Notes: a model not told the origin generated them from the sequence alone. 64,000 bases of DNA from Gigaspora rosea (GCA_003550325.1 QKWP01000116.1:289668-353667); one strand, 5' to 3'. Counted from the first letter of the stretch, positions 22,834 to 35,195 are shown. Numbers and translations: made by a program.

Positions 22834-23689
22834 ACATGAAAAAGGTCCCGCAAAAATAGTACCTATCGAATACTTATTTTGTCATTTATGCCCTTCAAGT
22901 ATCAGTGGATTCTGCATTTCGTTTTTGAATTTATAAAATATTTCTTTGTGATCATACCATCATCACGAACTTTTTTTTATAAGATAGCTTGAAAGAAACA
23001 ATATGAATCTACAAAAACTTTTAATTTTATGCAAGAAACATAAGTTTATATAAATTTTATATAACTTTGTAATTTAATAAATTTATATCAGAAAATTATT
23101 ACCATCTATGTGATTTTATGAACCTCCGAAGTTCGTGATGATGCACATATGTATATGTATAAGGAATTTTTTTATATATTATTCGTGTTCCAGCACGGCA
23201 ATTTTGTAAAAAAACTTTATAAGATGTAATTCTGAATTGAATAAAGTTGTTTGAATAATAAATAAAATTCGCGTGACTAAATTTATAAAGGCATGATTTT
23301 ATTGTAATTTCTAACTAAAAAAAAAAAAAAACGGTTGGTTTACAAATTTTTGACCCTTATTATTGAATTGAACGTAAATCGGGTGTTTTTTAAAATTATT
23401 ACTTAATGCAGATAAAATTTTTTAAGGCCTTGATCGATTTTTATTTCTAAGTGCGCAAGTGGCTTCATAAATGCAATCAATGTGGACCAATTTATTGTGA
23501 GAAATTTGAATAACCCACTTTCAATGTTTTTACGCTCGGTGAAAATCTAGGAAAGATTTGATTGTTACGCCAGTACATGTATCGGGAGAGTAATGTTTAT
23601 ACATGATAAGTTGTCTTTGGCTTGCATAAGTTATACGGGGTTAATGTTGTTAGCCGAAATAGTTTTATGCTTGTAGAAATGTTTCGACA

Positions 23690-23805
23690 TTTGATATTTA
23701 GGCTGCCGAAATGTCTAAATATTATCGAAATCCTAAATTATGTCGAAATGTCTAAATAATGTCGAAATGTCTAAATAATGTCGAAATGTCTAAATTAAGA
23801 AATAT
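23690..23805 (+). repeat. 19-bp tandem repeat ATGTCGAAATGTCTAAATA
   Basis: About five units, the last three almost identical. Reverse-oriented words of the same kind lie near 25140-25320 at the other end of the host element. Confidence 0.75.
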
Positions 23806-24352
23806 ATATGAAAAAACATATAGTAATAGGGTTCGCTATCCAAACAAGCTCTAGCGTTCATACTTTAACATCAATACCTCTAGTCTAGGACTAATTATTT
23901 GACCCTATACCAATCAACTCACGCATAAACTACTGACCGCATAAACTACTGACCTCTCGGTTCTAAAATTTTCTAAACCCCAAGGTCCTAAACTATATGA
24001 AAACACAAGCATAAGCAAGATGTCTAACATACGCCCATATAGCTAAAGAGAATCGGGGCGTCATCCTGCATCATCTGTTTCAGGTCCCTGCACTGCCATT
24101 GCAGCTGCGGAACTGTATGTAAATATCACGAAGTAGGGATGCGAATCGATTCTAAAAATCAAAATCGATGATCGAAACCTCAAAATCGTTTTAGAATCGA
24201 TGATCGAATTCTAAATCTTTATAGTTATTTCTTGTATTGAGTGGCCCGATTAGATTCTATTTTTATTATTTAATACTGTAAGTTATTAGGTTTTACAAAT
24301 AATATGAAGCAATGTACAAAGTTTTCTGGTTGTTTTAAAGCTATACCAGAGC

Positions 24353-24545
24353 TTATTGCGCTTTGCAAAAATGTGTGACCTCTGCAGATCATGGTGTCAT
24401 TTAAAATCACGAGAAATCAGCCGATTTTTCAATTTTAAAGATTTCAGATAAAACATAGACGTTTTTGATGAAAATGATGATCAATAGGGAATTAAAATTT
24501 TACTGTGTAAATCACAGGGTCACACTTTTTTGCAAAACGCTATAA
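24353..24545. mobile_element. 193-bp MITE with GCAAAA..GTGTGACC arms
   Basis: Left arm TTATTGCGCTTTGCAAAAAT then GTGTGACC; right arm GGTCACACTTTTTTGCAAAA then CGCTATAA. Arms of about 28 bp with three mismatches. Noncoding interior. Confidence 0.75.
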
Positions 24546-24841
24546 TTAAATAGAATCTTCATATTTACAACTTTAAAACAAATTATATAAATAATAATAC
24601 GTATTATTAATAACAAACATAGACATTATAAAATGGCTACCGGTAAGTATAAACTATCAGTTTAAAGTTTAAATTAAATAATGCGCATTAACAACAAATA
24701 CAGCCATTAGAAATGGCTAAGTACAAAATATGGGCTTAATATTTTTAATAACATGTGATTTAATAATAAACACCATATTTAAAAGCATAGAACATTTATT
24801 AAAATTTTAGACTTCTAAATAGATAATATAAAATGATTATA

Positions 24842-25090
24842 TGGGCGGTCAAAAGTAGAAACCAAGGAAATTGTTTCTAAGTAAATTTTTTCTAGACTTT
24901 AAATTAAAATATCTTAACAACTATTAAACCAAACTTGATAAAAATTTTTTTATTTTAATTTTATATAGTTATAGAATTAAAATAAAAAAAATTATTAGAT
25001 TTGATTTAATAGTTGTCAAGATATTTTAATTTAAAGTTTTAAAAAAACTTATTGAAAACAATTTCCTTGGTTTCTACTTTTGACCGCCCA
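24842..25090. mobile_element. Palindromic MITE, TGGGCGGTC ends
   Basis: 249 bp, TGGGCGGTCAAAAGTAGAAA at the left and its inverse at the right, flanked by TA (24840-24841, 25091-25092). Palindromic almost throughout, centre near 24965. Nested in the 23645-25345 element. Different arm sequence but same length, termini and TA flank as the MITEs at 488, 9422 and 47117. Confidence 0.85.
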
Positions 25091-25438
25091 TATACTAATG
25101 TTACATACATATATACATATATAATATTTTTATTGTTTATTTTAATTTAGACATTTAGTCATATAGAATTATATTTAGTCAACTATTTAGACATTTAGTC
25201 ACATAGTATTTATTTAGTCAACTATTTAGACATTTAGGCAAATTTAGACTTTTGACATTTCGAAAAAAAATAATGCCATGTCGAAATATATTTAGACACT
25301 AATTGCCTAAATAGTTGACTAAATTAAGTATTTCGACTAACAACATTATACAGGGTGAATGCTTTATTAATGGATACAGATTTAAGAATAGTTGATTATT
25401 AAGGAAATTAGTTGATAGATAAAGGCTAAGGTATGTTA

Positions 25439-25520
25439 CAGTCAGACCTCTCTAAATGCATATAGTTGGGACCAGCTCTGAGGTATGCATTTAAGTAGGG
25501 TTGCATTTATGGACTACAAG
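25439..25520. repeat. One end of a pogo-type element (CAGTCAGACCTCTC)
   Basis: After TA comes CAGTCAGACCTCTCTAAATG, close to the end of the MITE at 20120. Internal TGCATTTA words in both orientations follow. The other end was not found, so this is a truncated copy. Confidence 0.5.
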
Positions 25521-25655
25521 TGTTTGTGGGGCACCACCGGCGCCCCTTTAGAGATCACATTTTTTAAAATGATAGAAGACTCCTAAAAAAATTAGCAATT
25601 AAGACTGCACCAGGTACTATCTTAGTAATCTCATTAATTGCTACAAAATAAATTA

Positions 25656-25696
25656 AGGTAGCTGCACAATGCAGTTGCGCTAAAACCAGGAACATT
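25656..25696 (+). repeat. Repeated hairpin element, copy 1
   Basis: AAGGTAGCTGCACAATGCAG then TTGCGCTAAAACCAGGAAC. Stem GCACAA/TTGCGC around the loop TGCAG. Copies 2 and 3 lie at 43405 and 44096. Confidence 0.55.
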
Positions 25697-26359
25697 ATAC
25701 GTCTAAGTACAGTATATCTTAAAATTAAGTTGTTTGAAATAGAATTTATTATTTACATTGTTTTCTTTTAAAGATAAACGTAAGTTTTATAAGTACTATT
25801 TATACGTCAAATGGACTCAATTAAGCTAAGTGATTTATTTGTTGTAAAGAAAAATAAAACAAATCTATTACTGGATGTTTTACATCCAATAACAGTGCAT
25901 TTGGCTTTGAATTTAATGCGCTCGCAACCTGATCTCTTTCGTGGTCCTTGTTAGCACATAAATTAAAGTTAGATGCTTTTTTAATCGTCATCTAAAAGCG
26001 ATCACTCCGCTATCCTTCGAATCTTTCGTCTGCCAATTAAAACTGTTATTGGTTGCTATGCATCCATTAACTATTTAATATAATTAATTTGTAATAAATT
26101 ATTTTTTGAACGGGTTAAAACCTCATTATTTTTGTGGATTAAATTATATTGCTTTTTATTTTGAAATTAAGACAAAATATATACACAATAATAATAATAA
26201 TATTTTTTTTTGGTATTAAGGTGAGGTCCTGCTTTTATCTTTATTAATAATTTAACTAGCTGCCTCTGTGAGGCTAGCTGTACTTTATACAAATTATTTG
26301 AATAAAATTTAATCTCAGACTATTTTATCTGCAACCTAAACCTACTAGAGTGGTCAAGA

Positions 26360-27760
26360 CTCACCTAGATTTGTATAGTTAAAATATAGTTAGTAGAAGT
26401 GCTAAATTTGGCTTTAAAAGTAGACCATATATCTATTTTTCTAATTGCTTGTCCAATAGGTGGACATGTATTAGAGAGAGTATGTAATTCATCTGGTTGG
26501 CTACAAATACAGCTATAGGTATAATTTTTGTATTTATATGATTTAGGGTGATAGTTATTAGTTTGTCTATTGTTAGTATAAGAATTGTGAGTAGGTATAT
26601 TTTGATTTTTTCTCCAAGTAGAAAAATTGCAACAGTAGGGTATCCAGATTTGATCATAGATTTGTTCATTAATATCTAGCAAGATTTGAATAATTGTAGT
26701 AGATGCAATTTAATAAGGAATATTGAAGCTTTGAATAGATTGGATTATAGGTATTGGTATAAGTCCTTTGAGTATTGTTTCTATATAATATAGATCAGAT
26801 GAAGGTTGAAAAGTGCTAAAGGCTTGATAGTTAGCAAGCCTATATTCCAATTCTTGTAGTTCAAGATTTGATAGTTCAAGTTTGGACTTTTGTAGTATAT
26901 TATGAATAGTATTTTGAATAATATTGTGTATTAGGAAGGAATTATTGCAGGTAAGCCAATGAAAGTAGGAATCAGGTTGATTACACTAAAAGCAGTTAGG
27001 GTTAGTGTAAAGGTATGGAAAGATTTTGTAGCAGTGGAAATATAAGAGTAGTTCATTAAGGAGCATTTTGCATTTAAAGGCTTTTAAATAGTTAAGTCTG
27101 AAATTAGTGATATTATGTGTGGGTTTCTGGTTATGATTAAAGTATCTCCATGTAGAATTCCAGTCAATTAAATGAGTAAAGCCTGACCATTCACTATTCT
27201 GTTTTTGTGAGGACCACATAGCAATAATATGAGCTTTACAAATATCCTTAACAAGATATCTAGTTGGATGTTCTATAGGGAAGTCATTCCACTGCAATAT
27301 ATGGTGTTGGTTATAGGTGTTATTATAATTGAGCTATAGAGTTGATAATAAAGTATAGTGGTTCTTGGCTAGTGAATCTGCTATTTTGTTAAATAAGTTA
27401 TCAGAATGTGCTTGAACTTTAGTAAAATTAAGTTGAATATTAAGGGATTTGACTATATTAAGAAGAGTTTGCCATATAGGCCAGTAGTTGGGTATAAATT
27501 GTTTTGTAGATGCATAGTTTAGAGTAATTAGAGTTTGATATTTTGATATAATTGATTGAGAGTCTGTGAAGATATGGACTTGAGAATTGCATGATACTGT
27601 AGTGATTGCTGATAAATAGATATTAGTTCTGCTTTGTAAGAAGATGGCTATAGTTTAATTGATGCTAAAAATTGATGTAAGACTTGGTATTCAGAATTTG
27701 AACCCAACCTATGCCCATTGAGCAGCGATCAGTGCCAATATCTGTAACTGAGCCATCAGT
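26360..27760 (-). pseudogene. LINE RNase H, zinc finger and C-terminus relic
   Basis: RNase H is well preserved at the catalytic positions: FYTDGSVTD near 27755, VHIFTDSQSIISKYQ near 27570, and VQAHSDNLFNKIADSLAK near 27400. Then PTRYLVKDICKAHIIAMW and a zinc motif NCF-stop-CNQPDSYFHWLTC, where a TAG at 26986-26988 stands for an expected codon between the first two cysteines. The C-terminus YDQIWIPYC and a second CICSQPDELH motif follow. Confidence 0.75.
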
Positions 27761-29624
27761 ATAAAATGTAAAGGAGGACTGTACAGCATTATTAAGAGCA
27801 ATTTGTTGAAGAGTAGTAGTTGCCTGATTTGGATGAAATATATTAGATACTATTTCATTATTAATATTGATTTAAGGTAGTTGAGGTATACAGTAGTTAA
27901 TGGGTGTTTAACAGCTGTAGAGCAAATTATATCTATAAAATTTGTGTGTAGATTAATATGAGAGGGTGAGGAATATTGACCAAGAAATTGTGTAGAGAAT
28001 ATCATTGAAACTTCAATAGTACAAGTATGTTGGATCCTTTTAGAGTTTAAATGACAATTTGAACAGTGTCAAATTGTATTTCTGGAGATGGGTAAAATAG
28101 GGTATAGCTAGTATTAAAGCTAATTTTTCAATGACTAATAGATACTATTTTGTTGACCAAATATTTTCTAATTTTTTCAATAATGATATTGCTATCTTGG
28201 TATGTAAAAAGCCATGGTTTGAGCTTTTTAGAAAGATAATCTATATTGTAAACAAAGGGATTAATACCAAGAGGTTGGTAATGTGGTAGTAGAGTATAGT
28301 GAAGCCCATGGGAAGTAACCTTATCCTCAAGGTATGAGAACCATAATGGTTGTCTACCTTTTGGAATTTGGCGAAGTCTTGGTGATAGGTCTTGCTAGCA
28401 GAGTAAAGTGCTATTATCAGCAGTACAAAGCTGTTCTAGATATAGAATTTTGTAATTTTTATGCTGCTTTTTGAATTGAATATATAGTGGGTGTTGAATA
28501 AGGATACATTCAATTGGTTGATGTGCATTACTAATAGTTTTTGGCATATAATTTCTTGATTAGTAGTTATTTGCATATTAAGATGAGTAAGGAGTTAAAT
28601 AATTTTGAAGTTTGTAGTATATTTATTGGGTCTATTAATAATAGGCTAGAAATGTTGAAGTATATTTGTAGTTAACCAGAGATTGTTTTGTAATTGTTGT
28701 AGTCTAATGTGTGTAGTTGTTTCTAAAACTAAGAAATCATTGATTCTATAAAGTTGGTAATATGGTGTTGAAGTTGAATGTCCCAGATATTATGGATATT
28801 ATAAAGATAGTGGTTGAGCATAGTGCTATTAGGAATAGATTGTGATAGGTTTGCTTTGTGCTTGGCTACTGTTAAATAATTGGCTAAGATTTAGTGCATA
28901 TTGTATGTGGAAATACTATATTATGAATTCTATATTCAAGTGTTGGGATAATTACAGTATTGATAGCATATATAATTTGTTTGTCTGTAATTTTTTTTGG
29001 TACTGGCAATATTAGCTAGTTGAAAATTTCTTCTTAAATAAGTTGGATTTGTTTAGATATTTTGTTATCTAAAGTAAACAAACATCCCAGAAATTTGAAT
29101 AGTTGGTTTTTGGAAATTCTTGGTATATTACAGTTAAGAAAAGAGATATTGTAATTAGAGTTATTATTGGTAATAAATAGGGATTTATGGGATTGACTTG
29201 TATATCTGCTATTTGATAAAATGAGGCAGCTATACTAATAATTTGTTCCAATTCAGTTTTAAACTAGGCGATCCATAAAGTAATATCCATATAGGCCAAA
29301 ACTGATAAAGAAGTCTAAAGTTTTTTGGTAGTTAAATATGGTGTACAAAGGCTTGTTTGCCAAGATATAGTAAATGTATAGCCAGTAAAATGAAAGGATA
29401 TATAATGAATAAGAGGATCATAATAAATTCTCCAAAAGGGAGGAGTTATTGTTTCACCTTGGTCTATACCATTTTTAACTGAGTAAAAATTAGTTAGCCC
29501 AAGATTAGTAATAACTCTATTATGTCAGTCAAATAAAAAATTGGTAAGTATATTGATAAGTTGAGTAGGCATTTGAATTCTAGCCAAAGATTTATGGAAA
29601 AGATCAAAGTTAACAGAGTCATAA

Positions 29625-29889
29625 GCTTTGCTCATATTCTGTGATATGAGCCAAAGTTGAGAACTATTACATGATGCATCTTCAATAATATTATTAAGTA
29701 TATGAATAGGAATTGAAGTACTATTGCCTGGAAGAGCAATAAAGTTGTAAGGTGATNGCTTTGCTCATATTCTGTGATATGAGCCAAAGTTGAGAACTAT
29801 TACATAATGCATCCTCAATAATATTATTAAGTATATGAATAGGAATTGAAGTACTATTGCCTGGAAGAGCAATAAAGTTGTAAGGTGAT
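29625..29889. repeat. 132-bp direct duplication around an assembly N
   Basis: 29625-29756 and 29758-29889 are copies differing at two positions (ATGATGCATCTT versus ATAATGCATCCT), separated by one N at 29757. As at 7669, two overlapping contig ends were joined without merging, perhaps from two alleles or nuclei. Confidence 0.9.
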
Positions 29890-30125
29890 AAAATTTTGTG
29901 TTGTGTAAAAATATGATTAAGACAATTAGTAAGGAGTTTGGTGTAAAGTTTTTTAATATGTTCTAAAAGACTAATGGGTCATGTATTTAAAAGATCACCA
30001 TCAAAAATTGGTTTTTTAGAAATAGAAAAAATCTTCCTTCTTTCTATTGTTTGGGCATAGACTGTTGTATAAGACATCTATTAAAAAGGGCTGTAATAGC
30101 TTGGAGAAAAGAAAGTCCTGTATGC

Positions 30126-30225
30126 TAGAGATGTGATCTGTTATCCGTTTTTATATTAAAATTTACGGATATCCGCAGATTTTAATATAAAACCGAATGG
30201 AAACGGATAACGGATCACATCTCTA
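30126..30225. mobile_element. 100-bp hAT-type MITE with 8-bp duplication
   Basis: Starts TAGAGATGTGATC and ends GATCACATCTCTA; arms continue through GTTATCCGTTT. Flanked exactly by CTGTATGC at 30118-30125 and 30226-30233. An 8-bp target duplication with TAG ends is diagnostic of hAT elements. It interrupts the minus-strand LINE, so it is younger than that copy. Confidence 0.9.
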
Positions 30226-31109
30226 CTGTATGCTTAATCATTTCGTAACTAATTCCAGATAGTCCACAGGCTTTGTTATTAGGGAGATGGCAAAGTGTAG
30301 TATAGACTTCATCTAATGTAAATTCTTTCAAAATATGGTTGTACCAATCAATATTAATATTAGATTTAGGATTATATTCAGAGTATTATAAAGATCATAG
30401 TTAATATTACGGGTATAGGTCCATTGATCAAAATAGTTACAAATATAGTCCTTAATAGTATGAGGTTCTGTAATAGTGCTTGTATCTGTATTAATATTAT
30501 TGAATTTAACTGGATTTTTATAGCAATTAAGAATGCTATTAATCATTGAAGTTGGGTTGGTAGCAAGTTTGTTGCATTTTTTAGAAATAGCATTATTAAT
30601 TTGTTGTCTTATTACTTTAGTATTTTCAATATTACGAGCATGAAATAATACTTTTCATTCAAGATTTGTAGAAGAAATCCAGTTTGGTAATAGGTTATGT
30701 GTAGTTGTTAATAATAGAATATTAACTTGGTGTTGAGTATTAATATAATTTATATTTTGGTTGAGGTGTAATGGAATAGGAGTTTGATTTTTGATTACGA
30801 CCTTGATCTGTCTAATAATATTACTAAGTTTTTTGAGATTGTGGTGAAGTTTTAGTTGCTTGGATAAGAAATTGTGTTGGAAGTTGTGAACTTTAATTTT
30901 TTGTAGGGAATATGTTGAAGTGCAGCATTAATTATATTGTACTTGTTTGAATTTTGTGCCAAGTTGTTTCAAGTGATTCTGTAGTAGTTGTTGATAGTGG
31001 AGTATAGTTTAAAGTCAAATTTTGGATTACTTGATCTGAGAAATTTTGCCATTGTTCAGAATTCATAGACTTGTAGTCAAAGACTTTTCTATGAGTCTTA
31101 GTACTATAT

Positions 31110-31830
31110 CTTTTGGTTTTAAAAAGAGCATATGGAAATGACTATCTTGATATTAGAATAGTATGATCACTATTAGTACTTGTATTGGATTGATCAGATT
31201 CAAATTTAGAAAGATATCTTAGAATAGGATTATTTGCCCAAATATAATCGATAGTGCTTTGGTATCTGCTACTTTGCCAAGTTGGTAAGGATAATTGTGT
31301 ATGTCCTGCAAGATTATACATGTTATTAAACTAAAGGAATTGGAGTAATTTATATTTAATTGCTAATGATATATTGTTTTGAGATGCATTAAAGTCACCC
31401 ATAATAATTGGTTGGATATTGTTGTTAAGGGATTGGTTTATCCATTGAATAACATTATTTTGTATATCCAGACTAAGTTGTAAATCATCTGAATATAAGT
31501 AATCTGATATAATTCTAAATTTAAAGTCATGTTTAAAGAAGAGATCAATAGCAACTGCATATCCAGGATAGGTAAGAATATTATGAATATGTGATCTAAG
31601 TATATTAGAAATCATAATTGCAGTGCCTGCTTTGGAGCTATTAGTACTTGCCCAAAAGTATAAAAATTGTGAAGATTTAATGAAGTAGGTAGAGGAGTTA
31701 TTACAACTAATCTGAATATCATGTGAGAGACAATAATGTTCCCATATTAGCCTTTTGAGGTTGTTGTTATATCCTTGAACATTATGTATGCATATTGATA
31801 AATTAAGAGGAGAAATCTGATTTTAAGCTT
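31110..31830 (-). pseudogene. LINE endonuclease domain relic
   Basis: Pieces in more than one frame: ICIHNVQGYNNNLKRLIWEH, then KAGTAIMISN, PIIMGDFNASQNN (catalytic GDFN), STIDYIWANNPILRYL and TSTNSDHTILIS (terminal SDH). The longest open stretch is 31615-31331. Confidence 0.75.
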
Positions 31831-31994
31831 GCTCTAAGTTAGAATTACTACCTGTAGTATGGTTCTTGGTATTGAATAACTTGATTTGAGTGTAACCTTA
31901 TTAAAAAGACTAAAGTCCTCAAAAGGTACAAAAAAGTGATTAGGTAGGAGATGTTCATGTAGTAAATAAATATGTGCTTCTGGAAAATAATAGT

Positions 31995-32591
31995 CTATTC
32001 TGCTATATTTGATAGAGATTCTAATATACTGTTGTGAATAAAAATTGGATATTCATCTTGTAAATAGGCTAAAAAGGAGCCAACAGTTTGTAGTGAAGGT
32101 AAAGTTTGTAATCTGTGATAGTATAAGAATTTATTGTAGCATGCTGTTGGGTCATAAGTCTCTAATAAATTTGAATAGGAATTGGTATTTGTTTCTTCTA
32201 TATGTAGTTGGTATATTGGGATTGTTGTCAGATTCATCTGGTAACAATTCATATTCATTGTATATTCTTGTTCTATAGTGTAGTTAGAGCTATATTGTTG
32301 TGTAGGTAATGATAGATGAGTATGATATTGGAGTGGTACTTCAGAGTGATATGAAGATATGGTATCTGAAGTACTAGAATTAATTTCTGTAGAGGTGCTC
32401 GCCGTTTCAAGCTTAGTTTTTACAGCTGTGTAGGATACCATAACCTGCACTGTATGTTGTATCTGGCTGTCATAAACTTGGTCCTCTGCATAAATAGACT
32501 TAACCACCTGTCCACTTACATCATTCTCTTCTGAAAATGGCCTACTAAAAGTGGAGGACATTATTATATCAGAAGCAATGGCTGCATTCAT
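31995..32591 (-). CDS. Candidate ORF1 of the minus-strand LINE, or unrelated 198-aa protein
   Basis: 198 codons open, remarkable beside the heavily decayed ORF2 downstream. Rich in Ser, Thr, Tyr and Gln (TASTSTEINSSTSDTIS; SLPTQQYSSNY), no zinc knuckle, no RRM, no membrane segment or signal peptide. Position just 5' of the endonuclease region suggests an ORF1 product, but it bears no resemblance to the ORF1 of the plus-strand LINE. Function not assignable. The ATG at 32589-32591 is the first in frame. Confidence 0.45.
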   Translation of the reverse strand: MNAAIASDIIMSSTFSRPFSEENDVSGQVVKSIYAEDQVYDSQIQHTVQVMVSYTAVKTKLETASTSTEINSSTSDTISSYHSEVPLQYHTHLSLPTQQYSSNYTIEQEYTMNMNCYQMNLTTIPIYQLHIEETNTNSYSNLLETYDPTACYNKFLYYHRLQTLPSLQTVGSFLAYLQDEYPIFIHNSILESLSNIAE

Positions 32592-33554
32592 GTGGTCTAC
32601 AGAAATACTTAAGATGAATTATAGAATAAATTTTGGGTAATTTGAAAATTAAGATAGTAGCATAAATTTGGTTTAAAAAAATAAATTAGCAAATTGTTTG
32701 GTTTGTTTATATATGTATTTCATTGTGCTGAACAACTTTACTTAATCAAACTTTTTGAAGTTTATATAGTAAAAAAACAGTTTTATATGTAGCGACTGTT
32801 AATAATTTCTTTAAAAATATTTTTGAAAATCTGGGGTAGCTTTTTTTGGAGATAGCTTATTTTCGGAAACCTACAGTAATACTCTATATAATAGTGAATT
32901 TGCAGATCCTTATGTTCTCTTCTTTGATCCCAAGTATCTTGGGTTCCACCAAGCCAATTTTGATAATTTAACTACTATTAGAATCAGGAAAACCTTCTCT
33001 TTAACTTTCAATTAAAGCACAAGAAGTCTTTATTTAATAGCATCCTTCATATTTTTAAAAAATTATTTTAACCAATCATATTATTATATAGGGTGAGTCA
33101 CTTATTTAATCTAAAGAACCGAGTAAAGAATTGATCAACTTTAGTGGAAAATTCCTGTCCCTCTGCTTCAAATTAAGAACTAAAACTTTAAACAATAGAG
33201 TATTAAATACTAAAGAATATATATTTAAAATTTAAAGAGATTTTTATATGTATGCTTTTAAATAAATTCAATTTAAATGATTTTTTTTATATAATTTTAT
33301 ATATAAAATTGGGTGAGTCAACTCATTTGATTTATAAGTAACTATATTCTAAGCCATTATATGTAGACATGCCTTGACTAATAAGTTCTAGAAATCACTA
33401 TTCAAGTAGTATACAGCATGTGAATAAGGTCAAGTTTTTTGTATTTGAATTAAATAAGTGATTTTTATCATGAATTACTAAGGTAAGTTAGTTGTATTAA
33501 AGTTATTTCTATCTTGAATTGTTATAAAACATTCATCATACAAACTTACATGAT

Positions 33555-33873
33555 ATATAAGGCCATGAAAAGTTAATTTTTCATTTTCATAACCCACTGA
33601 CCCAATTTTTTTTTTAAAAAATAATTTTTTTAAATTTCCCATTTTTGCTATTTAATTTTTTTCCAGTGTTACTTGATAGTGACAATTTTATAGAATTCCC
33701 CTATAGATTTAAAAAAATCCAAAATTTTCTGATTCCATAATATGCAAACTGAAAATTTTACTTTGCGTAACCTTATATGAATGAGCTTATTGATTAAAAA
33801 AACCTAACCTGCTGACTAGAATTTTGAAACACTATGTTGTGAAAATGAAAACTTAACTTTACATAGCCTAATA
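33555..33873. mobile_element. Inverted-repeat element, AAAGTTAA-TTTTCATTTTCA arms
   Basis: Left arm TATAAGGCCATGAAAAGTTA then TTTTTCATTTTCATAAC; right arm GTGAAAATGAAAACTTAACT then TTACATAGCCTAATA. About 45-bp arms, 320 bp overall, no coding. Related to the element at 45606. Confidence 0.65.
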
Positions 33874-34280
33874 TGCAATTAAGGTTGTTAGTTTGTATTA
33901 AAATTATTGGATTACTATCATGTGTTATCAAAAAAAATTTTTACTACAAAACTTACTCATTATACTAGTAACAACAAAATTGTATCTGTAGCGGGATTAT
34001 CATAATTACTGTAAAAATTCTTTTACAGAATTTGCTCGCTAACCTAATAATTATAGTTAAGGTTAAACTTGTTTGCATTGGAATCATTAAAGTTTTTATT
34101 CTTGCAAACTTTAATATTTTAGCAAAAAATAATTGTACAAAACTTGCCACTATCATAGCTGAGTTAGTTTGCATTGAGATTATTAGTTATTATAGTTTCT
34201 ATAATAAGTTTACCTTTATTCTGGTGATACATGGAAAGTGACTCGCTATACTAACATTATCTATATTTTAGCTTGTTTAA

Positions 34281-35195
34281 TATTATCAAAGATACAAAGT
34301 TTATATAACAAAACAAAAGTCAATTTTTTAAAAAACAAATTGATTGTTTCTTTTTTTTTGATCTCCACATTTCAATTTTTATGCATTGATTATTAATTTT
34401 TAGCAAAGATCAATTATGAAAAGATTACAAAATTATTACGCAAAGTTTTATATGTTACATATTATAATTTGATCATCTTGTTCTAAAGTTTCCCATATCC
34501 TGATTGGATCATAATTTTGATTTTTCAACCGTTAATTATATCCTGTTTTTGGTCATACTTGTTAAATTTGGTTCAGCATTTCCAAAAACTGAATAGAGTT
34601 ATTAACGCTAATAACATATATTAGACATATTCAATATTTATTTCTCATAACATGTGATCTGAACTATTTCATTTTTGCATGTGCAAAATAATCAGTAGAT
34701 ATTCATAACCAATAATAATTTTCTAATATTAATTATCAAAGATACAAAGTTCATATAACGAATGAAGGTTGATTTTTTAGAAAGCAAATTGATTGTTTCT
34801 TATCTCTGATTCTCTATATTTCAATTTTTATGTGTTAATTATTAATTTTTAGTATAGATCAATTATGAAATTATGACAAAATTATTACGCAAAGCATTAT
34901 ATATCGCAATAATTACAGATATAAAATTTATATTATAAATGATCATCTTTTTCTAAATTTTTTCACATTCTACTTGGATCATGATTTTGATTTTTCAACC
35001 TATAATTATATCCCTGCTTTTGGTCATATTTGCCAAATTTCGTTCAGCATTTTCAAAAAATGGATAGAGCCATTAATGCTAACGACACATATTAGATATA
35101 TTCAATATAAATTTCTTATGATATGTAATCTGAACTATTTATACATCTCATTTTCACACATGCAAAATGATTGGTAAAAATGTAAGAAATACTTG
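34281..35195. repeat. ~455-bp tandem duplication
   Basis: 34283-34720 and 34733-35195 run in parallel: ATCAAAGATACAAAGTT, GCAAATTGATTGTTTCTT, AAAATTATTACGCAAAG, TGATTTTTCAACC, TTTTGGTCATA, ATTAGAYATATTCAATAT, CACATGCAAAAT. Offsets of 450-479 bp show several indels, so the duplication is old. No convincing protein in either copy. Confidence 0.75.

Larger units (their letters stand above)
23645..25345. mobile_element. 1.7-kb non-autonomous TIR element with subterminal repeats
   Basis: Starts TGTTGTTAGCCGAAAT and ends ATTTCGACTAACAACA. Flanks TTATACGGGGTTAA (23631-23644) and TTATACAGGGTGAA (25346-25359) agree at 12 of 14 positions and may be a target duplication. Just inside each end the word GTCGAAATGTCTAAATA recurs (direct at 23690-23805, inverted at 25140-25320), a layout seen in hAT and MULE elements. 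The interior is a mosaic: a GC-richer block 23820-24110, a TAGGGATGCGAATCGATTC end near 24136, a MITE at 24353-24545 and another at 24842-25090. No transposase frame. Confidence 0.65.
28880..30560 (-). pseudogene. LINE reverse transcriptase relic with lost catalytic residues
   Basis: Recognisable motifs in order: LPNNKACGLSGI region near 30280, KILSPYNFIALPG, LISQNMSKAYDSV, LFD-stop-HNRVITNLGLT, NGIDQGETITPPFW, and AYMDITLWIA. The first catalytic Asp is Asn (QNM instead of QDM) and the YMDD box reads YMDI, so the enzyme would be inactive even without the stops. Compare QDMSKAFD and YMDD in the plus-strand copy. Confidence 0.8.
26208..32640 (-). mobile_element. Decayed LINE, minus strand
   Basis: Same module order as the plus-strand LINE, read leftwards: ORF1 candidate (32591-31995), endonuclease (about 31830-31110), RT (about 30560-28880), RNase H (27760-27350), zinc finger and C-terminus, then 3' tail TATTAATAAAGATAAAAGC, GACCTCACCTTAAT and an A run (complement of 26206-26216). 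Many stops and frameshifts. A 100-bp hAT MITE is nested at 30126-30225, and an assembly join lies at 29757. Confidence 0.85.

Noticed and set aside
23690-23805. CRISPR-like short regular repeats
   Set aside because: The units are adjacent without unique spacers and the genome is eukaryotic.
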